Positions 51,013 to 60,186 of a stretch of 64,000 nucleotides of DNA are shown here, one piece after another. A program made the translations under genes and the position numbers. Position 1 is the first letter of the stretch. The number at the start of each line of letters is the position of its first letter. The DNA is from Catenuloplanes indicus (lineage in GTDB: Bacteria > Actinomycetota > Actinomycetes > Mycobacteriales > Micromonosporaceae), in assembly GCF_030813715.1 (NCBI RefSeq), contig NZ_JAUSUZ010000001.1, positions 3,906,001-3,970,000 of the forward strand, given 5' to 3'. Under the pieces are notes generated by a model. The model was not told where the DNA came from, ran no database searches, and saw nothing but the letters and a program-made list of their open reading frames with translations.

Positions 51013-51463
51013 TTCACTCCGAGACGACGCGGGCGCGGTGCTGTACGCGCTGCTGTGCCTGTTGCCTCCCGCACTGGCGCTTCTGGCCGCGATCCTCTCC
51101 ACGCGCGGATCGCGGCGCCGACGCCGCGAGCAGGCCGCAGCGGCCTGGCAACAGCTGCTGACCATCGAGGCTCAGTCGCCCAGCGCGCACCGTTGCCATG
51201 TCGCGCACGTCTACCAGCGGGCACGCCGCGGCGCGAAAGTCGTCATCGTCTGGACCGCCACCGGCGCCCGACAAGACACCTGGTTCTGGGGCTTCTGGCC
51301 CGCACCCGGCAGCACCCTGCTCATCCACGGCAGCAACGGGTACGGGCCGCACAATAAAAATCCGAACGTCTTCTACGTTCAGCCCGGCGGAGTGATTGCG
51401 GATGCACCGCCCGGTGCTTACCAGGCGTGGGCCGAACCCCGGTCCCGCCCCGGCACCGCCTGA
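51005..51463 (+). CDS. Unknown membrane-anchored protein (152 aa)
   Basis: From ATG 51005 an N-terminal helix (VLYALLCLLPPALALLAAIL) is followed by a basic stretch (STRGSRRRRREQ). A cytoplasmic domain of 100 residues follows with many aromatic residues (ARQDTWFWGFWPAPGSTLLI). No known motif. It overlaps the end of the PP-loop gene, so before the insertion the two formed one unit downstream of the relaxase. Confidence 0.6.
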   Translation: MSDSLRDDAGAVLYALLCLLPPALALLAAILSTRGSRRRRREQAAAAWQQLLTIEAQSPSAHRCHVAHVYQRARRGAKVVIVWTATGARQDTWFWGFWPAPGSTLLIHGSNGYGPHNKNPNVFYVQPGGVIADAPPGAYQAWAEPRSRPGTA

Positions 51464-51510
51464 AGCGCCACGGCGCAGGGTAGGCGACGTCGTTTCTAAA
51501 CTGCCATATC

Positions 51511-53448
51511 TCACCCACGGTCGAACTCCGGGACGGCCGCCTCGTCGAGCAGCTCGAAGAACGTGGCGATACGGCCGGTCCGTGCATGTGGGCTTGTGGT
51601 CGTGAGGATAACCCGTTGGGCCGCTCGGGACACTCCGACGAAGAAAGTCGACGTCGACTCGACGGGATCGCGTCCATGCGCCCACCATTGGTCATCGTCA
51701 AGGCCCATGAAAAACACTGTGTGGTATTCCAGGCCCTTGCTGCGGTGGGCGGTGAGAAGTACGACCGCATCAGCGCACTCGAACTTCTCCAGTACATCTG
51801 CCCAGCTCGCACTGTTCGGCAGGACCTTGTCCAGTCGCGCCCAAAATGCACGTATAACGGTGCGAAGCGCTTCGTCGGGCATCGTCGTTCGGACGTACCG
51901 GTGCAACGCGCCAACGTCGAGGAGGCTGAGGAGTTGTTCCAGGATTTCCCGGGCTGAGGTGGAGGTGGACGGGTTCGACGCGAGCCAGGATCGCATAGCG
52001 GTGGTCACCGCAGTCAGGTCGTCACCGACTCGCCGCTGTGCTACCTCATCGCCGGCAGCACCGTGCACACGGTAGAGGGTGTTCAAGACTTCTTGCCACA
52101 CAGTCGGCAGGCCCCGCGGCTGGTCCGCCAGTCGCAAGAGTCCCAGGATGAGACGCGCGACCTCGTGTTTGAGTAGATCCTGCAAGCGGATGGTGTCAAC
52201 GAGTTCGTCGTCGTTGCGCACCTGGATGCCGTAGCGTGCGAGTTCGATCCGGAAGCGGGCTTCGAACGTGGCGATCTTCTGCCGCGCCAATAGGGCGAAG
52301 TCGGCTGGCCTACGGCCGGACTTGGCGATGTCCGTGGCGATCCATTCAGCGATGAAGGCGGCTTCCCGATTCACGCTGGAGAACGTCCACACCTCGGCGG
52401 GGTTGCCATCGAGGTCCGCGTCGGTCTTCGAGATTGCCGGCGCCGTGCTGGGTTCGAGGTGGGTTGCGATGACGTGCTGCATCTGAACCAGCCCGGCACT
52501 GGAGCGGAAGTTCCACATCAGCGGAAAGGACGTCGCGTCGAACTTTTGGGCGAACCGTTTGAGTGCATGGGGTAGGGCCCCGGCCCAGCCCATGATTCTC
52601 TGCTTGCTGTCACCGACGGCCGTGACCATCGGCCCGTCAGCGAAAACGGAGGCGAGAAAGGAGAATTGAGCGCTTGTTGTGTCCTGAAACTCGTCAACAA
52701 AGATATACGGGTATGTGATCCGGAGAGCGCGCCGCAGCTGCGGTGCGGAGCGGACCAGCAGCTCAGCCAGCCTGTTGATCATCACGAAGTCCAGCTCCGC
52801 TGGAGCGCGGCCAAGATAACGAGCGCGCCACCACTGCAACGCCGCATATTCGGTGGCATCGCCCGCTTCGCTGTCCGGCATCTCGATCGGCAGGTCCCAC
52901 CCGCCGACGGTGCTGGCGATGAACTTCGTCGCCCGGATCCGCATGACGTCCGCACGGATGTCCAGCGGTGCGGCTGGTCCGATGTTGGCGAGGAAGCCCT
53001 CGACGTTTCGTTCAGTCGGAAAGTCAATCTTGTAGCCGTCGTGCATCGCCCAGCTCGCGGGTAGGGCCGACGCGAATCGGTCGACCAAGCTCTTCGTGAA
53101 CGCGTCGAACGTCATCGAGACGAACCGGCTGGCGTGCTCCGGGACGCGACTGGTGACGCGTCGCCCGAGGTTCGCAGCAGCATCTCGCTTGAACGAGATC
53201 GCCAGAATGCGTTGTGGCCACGGGCAGATGCCGGTTTGCAGGAGGTAGGCGGCTCTCTGGGCGAGGAGTTCGGTCTTGCCAGCCCCGGGGCCGGCAACGA
53301 CTGCGGCGTTCCCCTCGTGCATGAGAGCAGCCGAGGCGTTCGGCTCGAGACCGTCGATGCCGACCGGCTGCCAGCTCTCAGGCATGATCAACGTGACCAA
53401 CGGCCGCCTGCGCTCGCCCAGCTCGCCGAAGGTGTCGAGCTGACTCAC
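51511..53448 (-). CDS. gajB: UvrD-like helicase, GajB-type partner
   Basis: The 645-residue protein shows superfamily-1 motifs: VAGPGAGKTELLAQRAAYLL (Walker A), ILAISFKRDAAANL, YIFVDEFQDTTSAQF (motif II), VGDSKQRIMGWAGA, FPLMWNFRSS, LLTAHRSKGLEYHTVFFMG and FFVGVSRAAQRVIL. GTG 53448 overlaps the stop of the OLD-type nuclease gene upstream (GTGA). A helicase of this kind following an OLD-family nuclease is the Gabija arrangement, where the pair blocks phages. It is longer than the GajB proteins I know (about 500 aa). Confidence 0.82.
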   Translation of the reverse strand: MSQLDTFGELGERRRPLVTLIMPESWQPVGIDGLEPNASAALMHEGNAAVVAGPGAGKTELLAQRAAYLLQTGICPWPQRILAISFKRDAAANLGRRVTSRVPEHASRFVSMTFDAFTKSLVDRFASALPASWAMHDGYKIDFPTERNVEGFLANIGPAAPLDIRADVMRIRATKFIASTVGGWDLPIEMPDSEAGDATEYAALQWWRARYLGRAPAELDFVMINRLAELLVRSAPQLRRALRITYPYIFVDEFQDTTSAQFSFLASVFADGPMVTAVGDSKQRIMGWAGALPHALKRFAQKFDATSFPLMWNFRSSAGLVQMQHVIATHLEPSTAPAISKTDADLDGNPAEVWTFSSVNREAAFIAEWIATDIAKSGRRPADFALLARQKIATFEARFRIELARYGIQVRNDDELVDTIRLQDLLKHEVARLILGLLRLADQPRGLPTVWQEVLNTLYRVHGAAGDEVAQRRVGDDLTAVTTAMRSWLASNPSTSTSAREILEQLLSLLDVGALHRYVRTTMPDEALRTVIRAFWARLDKVLPNSASWADVLEKFECADAVVLLTAHRSKGLEYHTVFFMGLDDDQWWAHGRDPVESTSTFFVGVSRAAQRVILTTTSPHARTGRIATFFELLDEAAVPEFDRG

Positions 53449-55516
53449 GATCCGACCTTCTGACTGATGTGCTTGATCAGCGCGACGAGCACCTTCGGTG
53501 CCCCTTCTCGCAATTCGTCATCAGTGAGCCGACTTAGGGCCCGCAGGTGACTGCTCGGCTTGGAACGGCCCAGAAACAAGTAGCGGTACCACCGAAGGCG
53601 CCTGGCGCGCCCCGGAGTCGTCCAGAAATCCTCGTCGCTGCTCTCATCCCCGATTACAGCAGCCAAAGCATCTGTCTTGCGCGGCCCGATCTCCCCCTTC
53701 TTCCGTCTCGTGTACGCCGCGGTGAAGCGAGACAACATGATGTAGTCAAGATCGAGCGGCGCGGCGAAGAAGATCCGAACGATCGCAGGTGCCGGATGAT
53801 CGGCCACAGCTCGTCGAGCTTCAGCTCGTCGTGGATGTCGTCAGGTCCGGCGTAGCCGTGCAGGCCGTCGAAAGGATCTACACCGTTGTCGAGGAGTCGC
53901 TTGCACGCATCGCGCAGGCGGGCAGGACCAGCTCCCGCGCGCCCGTAGTCGAGGTCCAGCAAGGTCGCGTGTGGGATGCCCAGGTCGTTTAGCAGCTTCC
54001 ACATATGGTTGGTGTGCCGGCCCCCGAGCGGTACCACGGCGACGAATGACGGGTCGAGGTCAACACCTCGGGCCTGAGCGATTCGGGGGATGACGAGTTG
54101 TTCGGTGTCGCCTTCGCCAAGGACGACGAACTTGGCGAAGTACAGCTCGGGGTGTGCACGTACAGCCTCACGGATGTACTTGCCCGCATCAGTGCGGTTC
54201 GCAGGCAGGGTGATCGCGTGCACCGAAGCGGTTGCCGGTGCCGGGTCGAGGCGGAAGTAGCGCAGGTCCTCGGGTGCGATGCGGTTCAGCACGCTGGCAG
54301 AGTGGCTGGACAGTACGGCCTGCGTCGCACGGGTGACCGCGAGGTTCTGGAGCTGGGTGACGATGCGGGACAGGAAGAATGGTGACAGGTTGTTCTCCGG
54401 CTCCTCGACCGCGATAAGGGTCAGGTTCGGCAGTTGGGCGGCGTCCAACGCGAAGTCCGTGGTGTGTCGTCGGTCGCGAACAGCTCCTTCCACGTCCAGC
54501 ACCGCTGCGGTCAGGGCGAGATGCAGCAGGGATCTCTGCCCGTCGCTGAGCAGCCGGGCCGGTCGCGCCTTCCCGGTCGGGTCGGGCTCGAAGACCAGCT
54601 CTGTGTTACGGACCAGCTGATCGAAGTCGCCGTCAAGGAGCCGGAACTTCGGCGCTGCGTGGGTACCCGCGTCGTGGAGTTCCTGCCAGCGTTGCCCTAA
54701 TGCACCTTCGACTGCGTCGACGACCGGCTCCTCGTCGAATTGCTCGGCCACCTTGCCCGCGTGCTCGCCCACCATGTCGCGAAGGTCTGCCGACCACTGC
54801 GCGGCTCGCCATAGCCGACCACGCAGGAAGGCGTTCACCTGGCGGGCGCCGTCTCGCGATGCCGGAATGTAGATCATCTGGATCCGGCTACGTTCCGATG
54901 CCGGCAGCGGTGCATAGTCCTGCTCGCCATACTCTTCCGCCATCGTGCTCACCACGATCCGGTTTTCCGTGACCGTGCCGTCCACGGTTCCGTCGTCTTC
55001 CCATCTCGCCTCTAGGACGATGCGGACCTTGAAGTCGCCGTCGTCGTTGGCCACCATCCGCGAGAAAAAGTCCGGGACTGCCTGGTGGCTCTCTACTCGC
55101 TGCCCAGAAGGGTGGTCTACGCCGTCTTGGTCGAGGTCGTCCTCATCGAGCTCTTCCTCGTCGCCAGCGTCCGCGCCCTCGGTGTCGTCGTCAATGTCGT
55201 CGGTGTCCTCTCCGCCGTCGTCATCACCGCCCGAATCATGGTCATCGCCAAGCTCCGGGAAGGCGAGCACTGCCTCGATCGTCAGCTCGCGTACGTCCGG
55301 GGTGCCCTCTTCGTTGACCGGGACGTGGAAGTCGTCGATACGAACATCGCGGTCTTGACTGGTGATGCCGAAGAGCCGCAGCAGCGCCTCGCAGGCAGCG
55401 GTCTTGCCCGTTCCGTTCGTGCCGATGAACGCGGTGAGGTCGGCACCGAGGTCAATCGTATTCCGGGTCGGCCCGAAGCATTGGAAATTCTTCAGTACCA
55501 ACGTCTCGATGAACAT
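53445..55516 (-). CDS. gajA: OLD-family ATPase-TOPRIM nuclease, GajA-like, frameshifted
   Basis: GAGGAG precedes ATG 55516. The ATPase half has FIGTNGTGKTAACEALLRLF (Walker A), LSDGQRSLLHLALT (signature) and IAVEEPENNLSP (Walker B). The TOPRIM half has VVLGEGDTEQLVIPRI and LLDLDYGRAG. At about 53,771-53,776 the frame leaves the conserved path. RIFFAAPLDLDYIMLSRFTA, the normal continuation, is in the -1 frame and runs to 53445, where it overlaps gajB. One missing base, or a -1 shift, joins them to 690 residues. Residues about 95-145 are a very acidic insert (DDGGEDTDDIDDDTEG). If truly frameshifted the nuclease is probably damaged. Confidence 0.75.
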
Positions 55517-55733
55517 CTCTCCTCTTTCCAATATCGCATTAGTATGAGGGCGTTGTGCGTCGCGTCGTGTGTAAAAACCCCCGTTCCAGGCAGACGTGAG
55601 CTGGGGCAGACACACCGGAGCCAGAAAACCGTCCAGGAAACATTTCCGCGCGATGGCGACCATCGCACGGCGATGCAGATAAGCGGGAACCGCTCGATTC
55701 GAACGCTCGCGCCAGCTTCGGCTAAGGAAGGCG

Positions 55734-57686
55734 CTAGACCGCCTTACGATGGTGGTCCGCAGACGACCTTGGCGTCTCAGTTTGACGGCGAGGTGACTGT
55801 TCAGCGGTCTCACCGGTCGGCACGCTGACGACCTGGAGGCTTAGGTCTACATACGGGTTTCGGTGTCGGCGCGTAGCCACAGGCTGCGGTCGTCCGATGT
55901 GGTACCCCTGGGCGAAGTCGACGCCGTACTGACGCAGCAACGTGAGGGCGGCGTCGTCTTGGACGTACTCGGCGGCGGTCCGAATACCGAGGGTGCGGCA
56001 GAGGTCGACGATGGTGCGAACGATCTCTTGGTCAGCGGCCGAGTTCGGTAGGTCTCGGATGAAGTCTCCATCGATCTTGAGCAGGTCGACGGGAAGGTAT
56101 TTGAGGTAGGCCAGCGAGGTATACCCGGTGCCGAAGTCGTCGAGGGCGATCTGGCATCCGAGTTCTCGAAGTCCGTTGACGAGTTTGCGGGCTTCAGTGA
56201 GGTTAGCGGCGAGCGCGGTCTCTGTTATCTCGAAGGTGATCTGCTCAGGGTTGACGCTGTGACGGGCGATGGCGTCGCGGATGTGGCCGAGCATGCCCGG
56301 GTCGGCGAGAGATCGGCCTGACAGATTGAGCTGGTAATGGGTAGTTTGAGGCGTCTGACCGATGAGCCTCATCGCATTGGCGACGACCCACCTGTCCACA
56401 GCGATGATTTCGTCGACGTGTTCGGCGAGACTCAGCAGTGCCGTCGGCGGGTGAGGGTCGCCGGCGTTGTCCAGGGTCCGGAGCAGGATCTCGTGGCGTA
56501 CGACCTGGTTGAGGTTGAGGTCGAGAATCGGCTGGGCATGCAGAGTGAACCGGTCTCCAGCGACGGCGGCTCGCACCCGAGCGCGGACGGTTTCGTGGCG
56601 CTGTTCGGCCGAAGGCGTGTCGGTGAGCACGTACAGGGGCTGGTCAGTACGAGTGGCCTGGCGCCACGCGGTCTCTGCGTCGATGAGCAGGTCGGTGGTG
56701 GTGATGGGTACGCGGTGGTCGTAGCGAACGAGCCCGCCGTAGGCGTCGAGGCGGACGGCGCCGGCCATGAACCAGCGGTTGCGGAGCCCGTCCAGGATTT
56801 CATCGGCGACCGGTCGCGCGACATCGAGAGGGGCATAGGGCATGACGACGCCGTATTCGTGTGGGCCGAGGCGGCCGCAGATGTCTGCGGGGCGAGCGAT
56901 CTTGGTGATCGTGGCCGCGATGGCTGCAGCCACGTCGCGGTCATGGCCGTCGTGCTCGCCGGAGTTCTGAGTTCGGGTGAGCGGTGGCGCGGTGATGACA
57001 AGTAGTGCGCCAGTGCCGGCACGGTGGGCGCGGTCGAGTTCGTCGGCGAACGGCGACGCATCAAGTAAGCCGGTTTCGGCGTCGTGCGAGATGTGACTAA
57101 CTTCAATGGTGCGGTTACGCCTGGTGATCCGGTCGCGTTCCTGGCGGGCGAGTTCGAGGCGGGTGGCGTCGCGGGTGGTGGCGATGAGCCCATACGGGCT
57201 GCCGTCAGCTGTGGTGAGAATTTCTACGAGGCTGTGGGCGTAGATGGTGTTGTTGGCGCGGACTATGCGGAAGGTAAGTTCTACCGCGGTGCCTTGCCGC
57301 CACGCGTCGATGACCTGCTTCAGGGTCGCGTCGCGGTCGTCTTCGTGCAGGTGGGAGAGTAGCCGCCATCCAGACGGCTGCCTCTCTCCGGGGGCGTAGC
57401 CGAGCAGGATCGACATTTCACCGGACCAGTCCAGATGATGGCGTCGGGCGTCCCAGACGACCACGCCGGTCTTGGCGAGTTGCGCGGCTCGGGAGATCCG
57501 TACCACGTCGTCGACCTCTGTGGCGTACGGATCGCGCAGGTCGACATCAGTGGTGATCTCCGGACCTTCGGCAAGACGCCGGGCGTACTCCCGCTGAATT
57601 TCATGAACGGCGCGGCGGGCCCGCACCTGCTCCAGCTGGGGCGGGGGCATCTGCGCCGCGCGGCGGATCAGGGCGTCGAGGTTCAT
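55734..57686 (-). CDS. PAS-GGDEF-EAL cyclic-di-GMP phosphodiesterase
   Basis: The 650-residue protein has an N-terminal coiled segment and a PAS domain (about 65-185; DWSGEMSILLGYAPGE, LHEDDRDATLKQVI). A degenerate GGDEF domain follows (GRLGPHEYGVVMP in place of GGDEF). The EAL domain (about 370-620) has RHEILLR, FEITETAL, ALDDFGTGYTSLAYLKYLPV and LLKIDGDFI. The metal and catalytic residues of EAL look present, so it should hydrolyse c-di-GMP, while the GGDEF part is probably a regulator. There is no membrane segment. It is coupled (ATGA) to the ECF sigma gene. Confidence 0.87.
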   Translation of the reverse strand: MNLDALIRRAAQMPPPQLEQVRARRAVHEIQREYARRLAEGPEITTDVDLRDPYATEVDDVVRISRAAQLAKTGVVVWDARRHHLDWSGEMSILLGYAPGERQPSGWRLLSHLHEDDRDATLKQVIDAWRQGTAVELTFRIVRANNTIYAHSLVEILTTADGSPYGLIATTRDATRLELARQERDRITRRNRTIEVSHISHDAETGLLDASPFADELDRAHRAGTGALLVITAPPLTRTQNSGEHDGHDRDVAAAIAATITKIARPADICGRLGPHEYGVVMPYAPLDVARPVADEILDGLRNRWFMAGAVRLDAYGGLVRYDHRVPITTTDLLIDAETAWRQATRTDQPLYVLTDTPSAEQRHETVRARVRAAVAGDRFTLHAQPILDLNLNQVVRHEILLRTLDNAGDPHPPTALLSLAEHVDEIIAVDRWVVANAMRLIGQTPQTTHYQLNLSGRSLADPGMLGHIRDAIARHSVNPEQITFEITETALAANLTEARKLVNGLRELGCQIALDDFGTGYTSLAYLKYLPVDLLKIDGDFIRDLPNSAADQEIVRTIVDLCRTLGIRTAAEYVQDDAALTLLRQYGVDFAQGYHIGRPQPVATRRHRNPYVDLSLQVVSVPTGETAEQSPRRQTETPRSSADHHRKAV

Positions 57687-58249
57687 GACTTTTCTCCACG
57701 GTCCGACCGGGATCCGTCGTCGAGCCCCATCTCTCGCAGAGTGCTGTGGGCCTTGCTCTTGTACTGCTGGACAGTGCTCACTTGCAGGTCCAGTTCCAGG
57801 GCGATCTCACGATCGGTGTACTGGTCGAAAACGAGCGCCATCACCTCTCGCTGCCGGAGAGGCAACCGCTGAAGCGCCTGGATGATCAGCTCCTCGACCT
57901 CAAGGTCAGTCGACGGTTCGACGCGCAGTTGCTCGTGCGCCTCCTCGAGATCCACCTCGATCCGATTACCGCGTTGCTCGATTACCGTGTTGAGGTGGCG
58001 GCGGGCGACCTTGCGGACCCAGGCCATCGGCACGTCGTACTCGCGGACCTGCGCCCATTTACGGAGCGCGACGATGAACGCCTCGTGCACGGCGTCCTCG
58101 ATCAGCCCGCGATCGGGATGAACTCTCAGCAGGTGCCTGATGATGACCGGACAAGCTTCCCGATAGAAGACCTCATAAGACGTCGAGAGCTCGGCCTCCC
58201 ATGCTGCGCCGCCGTCGTCGGAGACGACGGCGAGTCCCATGCGGCTCAC
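57683..58249 (-). CDS. ECF-type RNA polymerase sigma factor
   Basis: The 188-residue protein has region 2 (VFYREACPVIIRHLLRVH, EDAVHEAFIVALRKW, then PMAWVRKVARRHLNTVI) and region 4 (ALQRLPLRQREVMALVFDQY, TDREIALELDLQVSTVQQYK). This is the SigE/SigM-like ECF group. No anti-sigma factor is recognisable, but a small membrane protein is coupled upstream and could play that part. GTG 58249 overlaps its stop (GTGA). Confidence 0.85.
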   Translation of the reverse strand: MSRMGLAVVSDDGGAAWEAELSTSYEVFYREACPVIIRHLLRVHPDRGLIEDAVHEAFIVALRKWAQVREYDVPMAWVRKVARRHLNTVIEQRGNRIEVDLEEAHEQLRVEPSTDLEVEELIIQALQRLPLRQREVMALVFDQYTDREIALELDLQVSTVQQYKSKAHSTLREMGLDDGSRSDRGEKS

Positions 58250-58527
58250 GCGGGCTCTCCGCCCTGCGCTTCGTAGGCGCCGACCTCGATCACACGCTCA
58301 CCGTCGAAGTCACGTACATGCGCGCGCACCGGCTGGTTGCTGCCCGCGTGCGCGAGCCGGACCATATCGGTAGACCAGGCAGCGGCGCGGGCTGAGCGCT
58401 GCCGCTCCACCCGCAACCGCGTGCGGTGGCCGATGAAGGCACGCAACAGCCGCCCACCGTGCGCCATGGCGAGTGCGGCCAGCACCAGACCACCCGTGGT
58501 GGCCGGCCACCCTCCAAGTTCGATCAT
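58246..58527 (-). CDS. Small membrane protein (93 aa)
   Basis: GGGGGA precedes ATG 58527. One hydrophobic helix (TTGGLVLAALAMAHGGRLLR) is followed by a basic segment (HRTRLRVERQRSARAAAW) and a beta-rich end (VRAHVRDFDGERVIEVG). It heads the operon with the sigma factor and the EAL protein. It may sense or anchor the sigma factor, but no anti-sigma motif is visible. Confidence 0.62.
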   Translation of the reverse strand: MIELGGWPATTGGLVLAALAMAHGGRLLRAFIGHRTRLRVERQRSARAAAWSTDMVRLAHAGSNQPVRAHVRDFDGERVIEVGAYEAQGGEPA

Positions 58528-58903
58528 TCCCCCAGCCCTTCCTGATTCGGTCTCATATAAGACTGGGCTGGCGAGCACTATCCGTGAGTGCCCTCCTCAA
58601 CACGAATTTTTGCCATGATCAGCTACGAGCCGACCACCAGCAGATATCGGCGAAATTTTGTTCGAAAACTGTTCGAAGACTCAGCCATCCCGACAAACAA
58701 AAACTACCTAGAGTTATCATTTGGCGACCCCGTGTCTTGCTCTGCATCGCTGATCTCCGAAGTCAACGAAGGCAAGAGCCTGCCGGGCGTATCCGAGCCC
58801 GCGAACAACCCGGTGGAAAGCCGAAACCGACGGCTCAGTCGAAGTCGCCGAGCCGTCGGACTCCAGCCCTGCAAGACATTCCGTCTGCCTGCAAGGCCCA
58901 TTA
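58528..58903. other. Promoter region and hairpin, no firm gene
   Basis: An AT-rich part (58,600-58,710) probably holds the promoter of the minus-strand sigma operon and contains TTCGAA-AACTG-TTCGAA (58661-58677). A strong hairpin (CCGACGGCTC, 58827-58836, with GAGCCGTCGG, 58850-58859) may end the transfer operon that arrives from the right. A plus-strand frame from ATG 58618 lacks coding bias. Confidence 0.5.
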
Positions 58904-59161
58904 GGTCCAGAGTGCACCCTCCGTGAGCCGTACGTGCCAGCGGTCGAGCTTCGTGTTCTGCGCGCTGCTGGTGATCTCGTGGTATCCGTCGCGGTCGCGG
59001 ACCCACCAGCTGCCGTCATGCCGGACGAAGCCGCGTTCCCGTAGTGACGGCAGGGGCTCTGCGGTGTTGCTCTCGATGTCACGCATCTGGTCGTGGGTGA
59101 TGAATCGTGGGGTGGTGGTCGGGCCGTCGCCGCTGGTGTGTTCGGGGGTTGTGGCGTTCAT
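58901..59161 (-). CDS. Small unknown protein of the transfer operon (86 aa)
   Basis: GGGGGAA precedes ATG 59161. The product starts MNATTPEHTSGDGPTTTPRF and has GFVRHDGSWWVRDRDGYHEI, a short beta segment similar to one in the DUF4913 protein of the same operon (VKHDGGWWIRQFDPGLWLRA). It lies 14 nt downstream of the DnaB-N-like gene. Role in transfer unknown. Confidence 0.65.
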   Translation of the reverse strand: MNATTPEHTSGDGPTTTPRFITHDQMRDIESNTAEPLPSLRERGFVRHDGSWWVRDRDGYHEITSSAQNTKLDRWHVRLTEGALWT

Positions 59162-59175
59162 GATGGTTCCCCCGT

Positions 59176-60186
59176 TCAGCGTTCGATCTGCGGCTGGTCG
59201 ACGGTCGGCGCGATCGGCATCGGTGGCTCGACACCGACCTGCTGTGCGGTCGGCACGACCCGGGCCTGGGCGCTGATCGTGGTGGTGCTCGCGTGAATTT
59301 CCGTCTGGACATGGGCGATGAGCAGTTCCCGGCCGACCACGACGGCGGTGCCGCGGGTGACGGTGGTGCGTTCCAGGCGGGTCACGTACGCGAAGTCCGC
59401 CTCGACGTCGGGCCCGTCCACCGCCCAGCCGGCACCGGGATCACGTTCCTGGGTGCGTTCGCCCCACAGGTGGGCGGTCTGCCGTTCGCGGTCGACTTGC
59501 CAGGCGATGATGACCGCGTCGATCGGGTCGCCGTCGTAGCCGGTACTGGCGGTGATCTCGAAGACGAGCCGACGCTGCTCGCTGGTGAAAACCGCGCTGT
59601 CGAGCCATGCGGCGACCTCGCGTGCCTGGTCGGGGTGCTGGAGCAGGTCCGCGATCACGAGGTCTTCGCGGCCGAGCTCGGACGTGATCTCCACGGTGGC
59701 CCGGCCGCTGGTGGTGAGGTCGACCGTGCGCTCGTGATCGATCGCGGCGGTCGGCAGAAACACTTCGGTCTGGGCGTCGAGCGCGTCGCTGACCCGCAGC
59801 AGGTGCTCGCGGCCGACCGGATCGGTGGTCGTGGCCGCGGCGTCGCGATACGGCGCGGCCCAGTCCGCGGTCTCGCGGGTGAACGCCGCGTCGATGACGA
59901 TGCGGGTGTAGGTCTGGGCCCGGTAGTGGTCGGGTGCACGCTCGGCGAGTTCGGTCAGCCACTGTTCGCTGACCTCCGGCAGCTCCAGCGTGCTCGCGAC
60001 GACGGCACGCAGGCGCTCCGGTGGGAGGTCGGCGCCTTCGAGGTCGCGCAGCGCGCTGTAAACGGCGGCGTGGACAGGGTGGCCGAAGTCGCTGCTGGTG
60101 AGGTGGTCGCGGATCGAGGGTTGGTCGCCGCCGGCGAGCATGACGCCGAGGACGCCTTGTTCAGCCCGCATGATCAGCTCGGACAT
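59176..60186 (-). CDS. DnaB N-terminal-like domain protein
   Basis: The 336-residue protein contains two helical domains like the N-terminal (primase-interacting) domain of DnaB. The first begins SELIMRAEQGVLGVMLAGGD and the second REDLVIADLLQHPDQAREVA. The ATPase half of DnaB is absent. It may recruit or block host replication proteins during transfer. TGATG overlap with the DUF4913 gene shows coupled translation. Confidence 0.7.
   Translation of the reverse strand: MSELIMRAEQGVLGVMLAGGDQPSIRDHLTSSDFGHPVHAAVYSALRDLEGADLPPERLRAVVASTLELPEVSEQWLTELAERAPDHYRAQTYTRIVIDAAFTRETADWAAPYRDAAATTTDPVGREHLLRVSDALDAQTEVFLPTAAIDHERTVDLTTSGRATVEITSELGREDLVIADLLQHPDQAREVAAWLDSAVFTSEQRRLVFEITASTGYDGDPIDAVIIAWQVDRERQTAHLWGERTQERDPGAGWAVDGPDVEADFAYVTRLERTTVTRGTAVVVGRELLIAHVQTEIHASTTTISAQARVVPTAQQVGVEPPMPIAPTVDQPQIER

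Noticed and set aside
58661-58677. TTCGAA-AACTG-TTCGAA as an SOS (LexA) box
   Set aside because: Spacing is one base short and the flanking C/G of the actinobacterial LexA box are missing.
58618-58926. Plus-strand frame MISYEPTTSRYRRNF
   Set aside because: Codon third positions are not biased to G/C as in other genes here, and it runs through the strong hairpin at 58827-58859.
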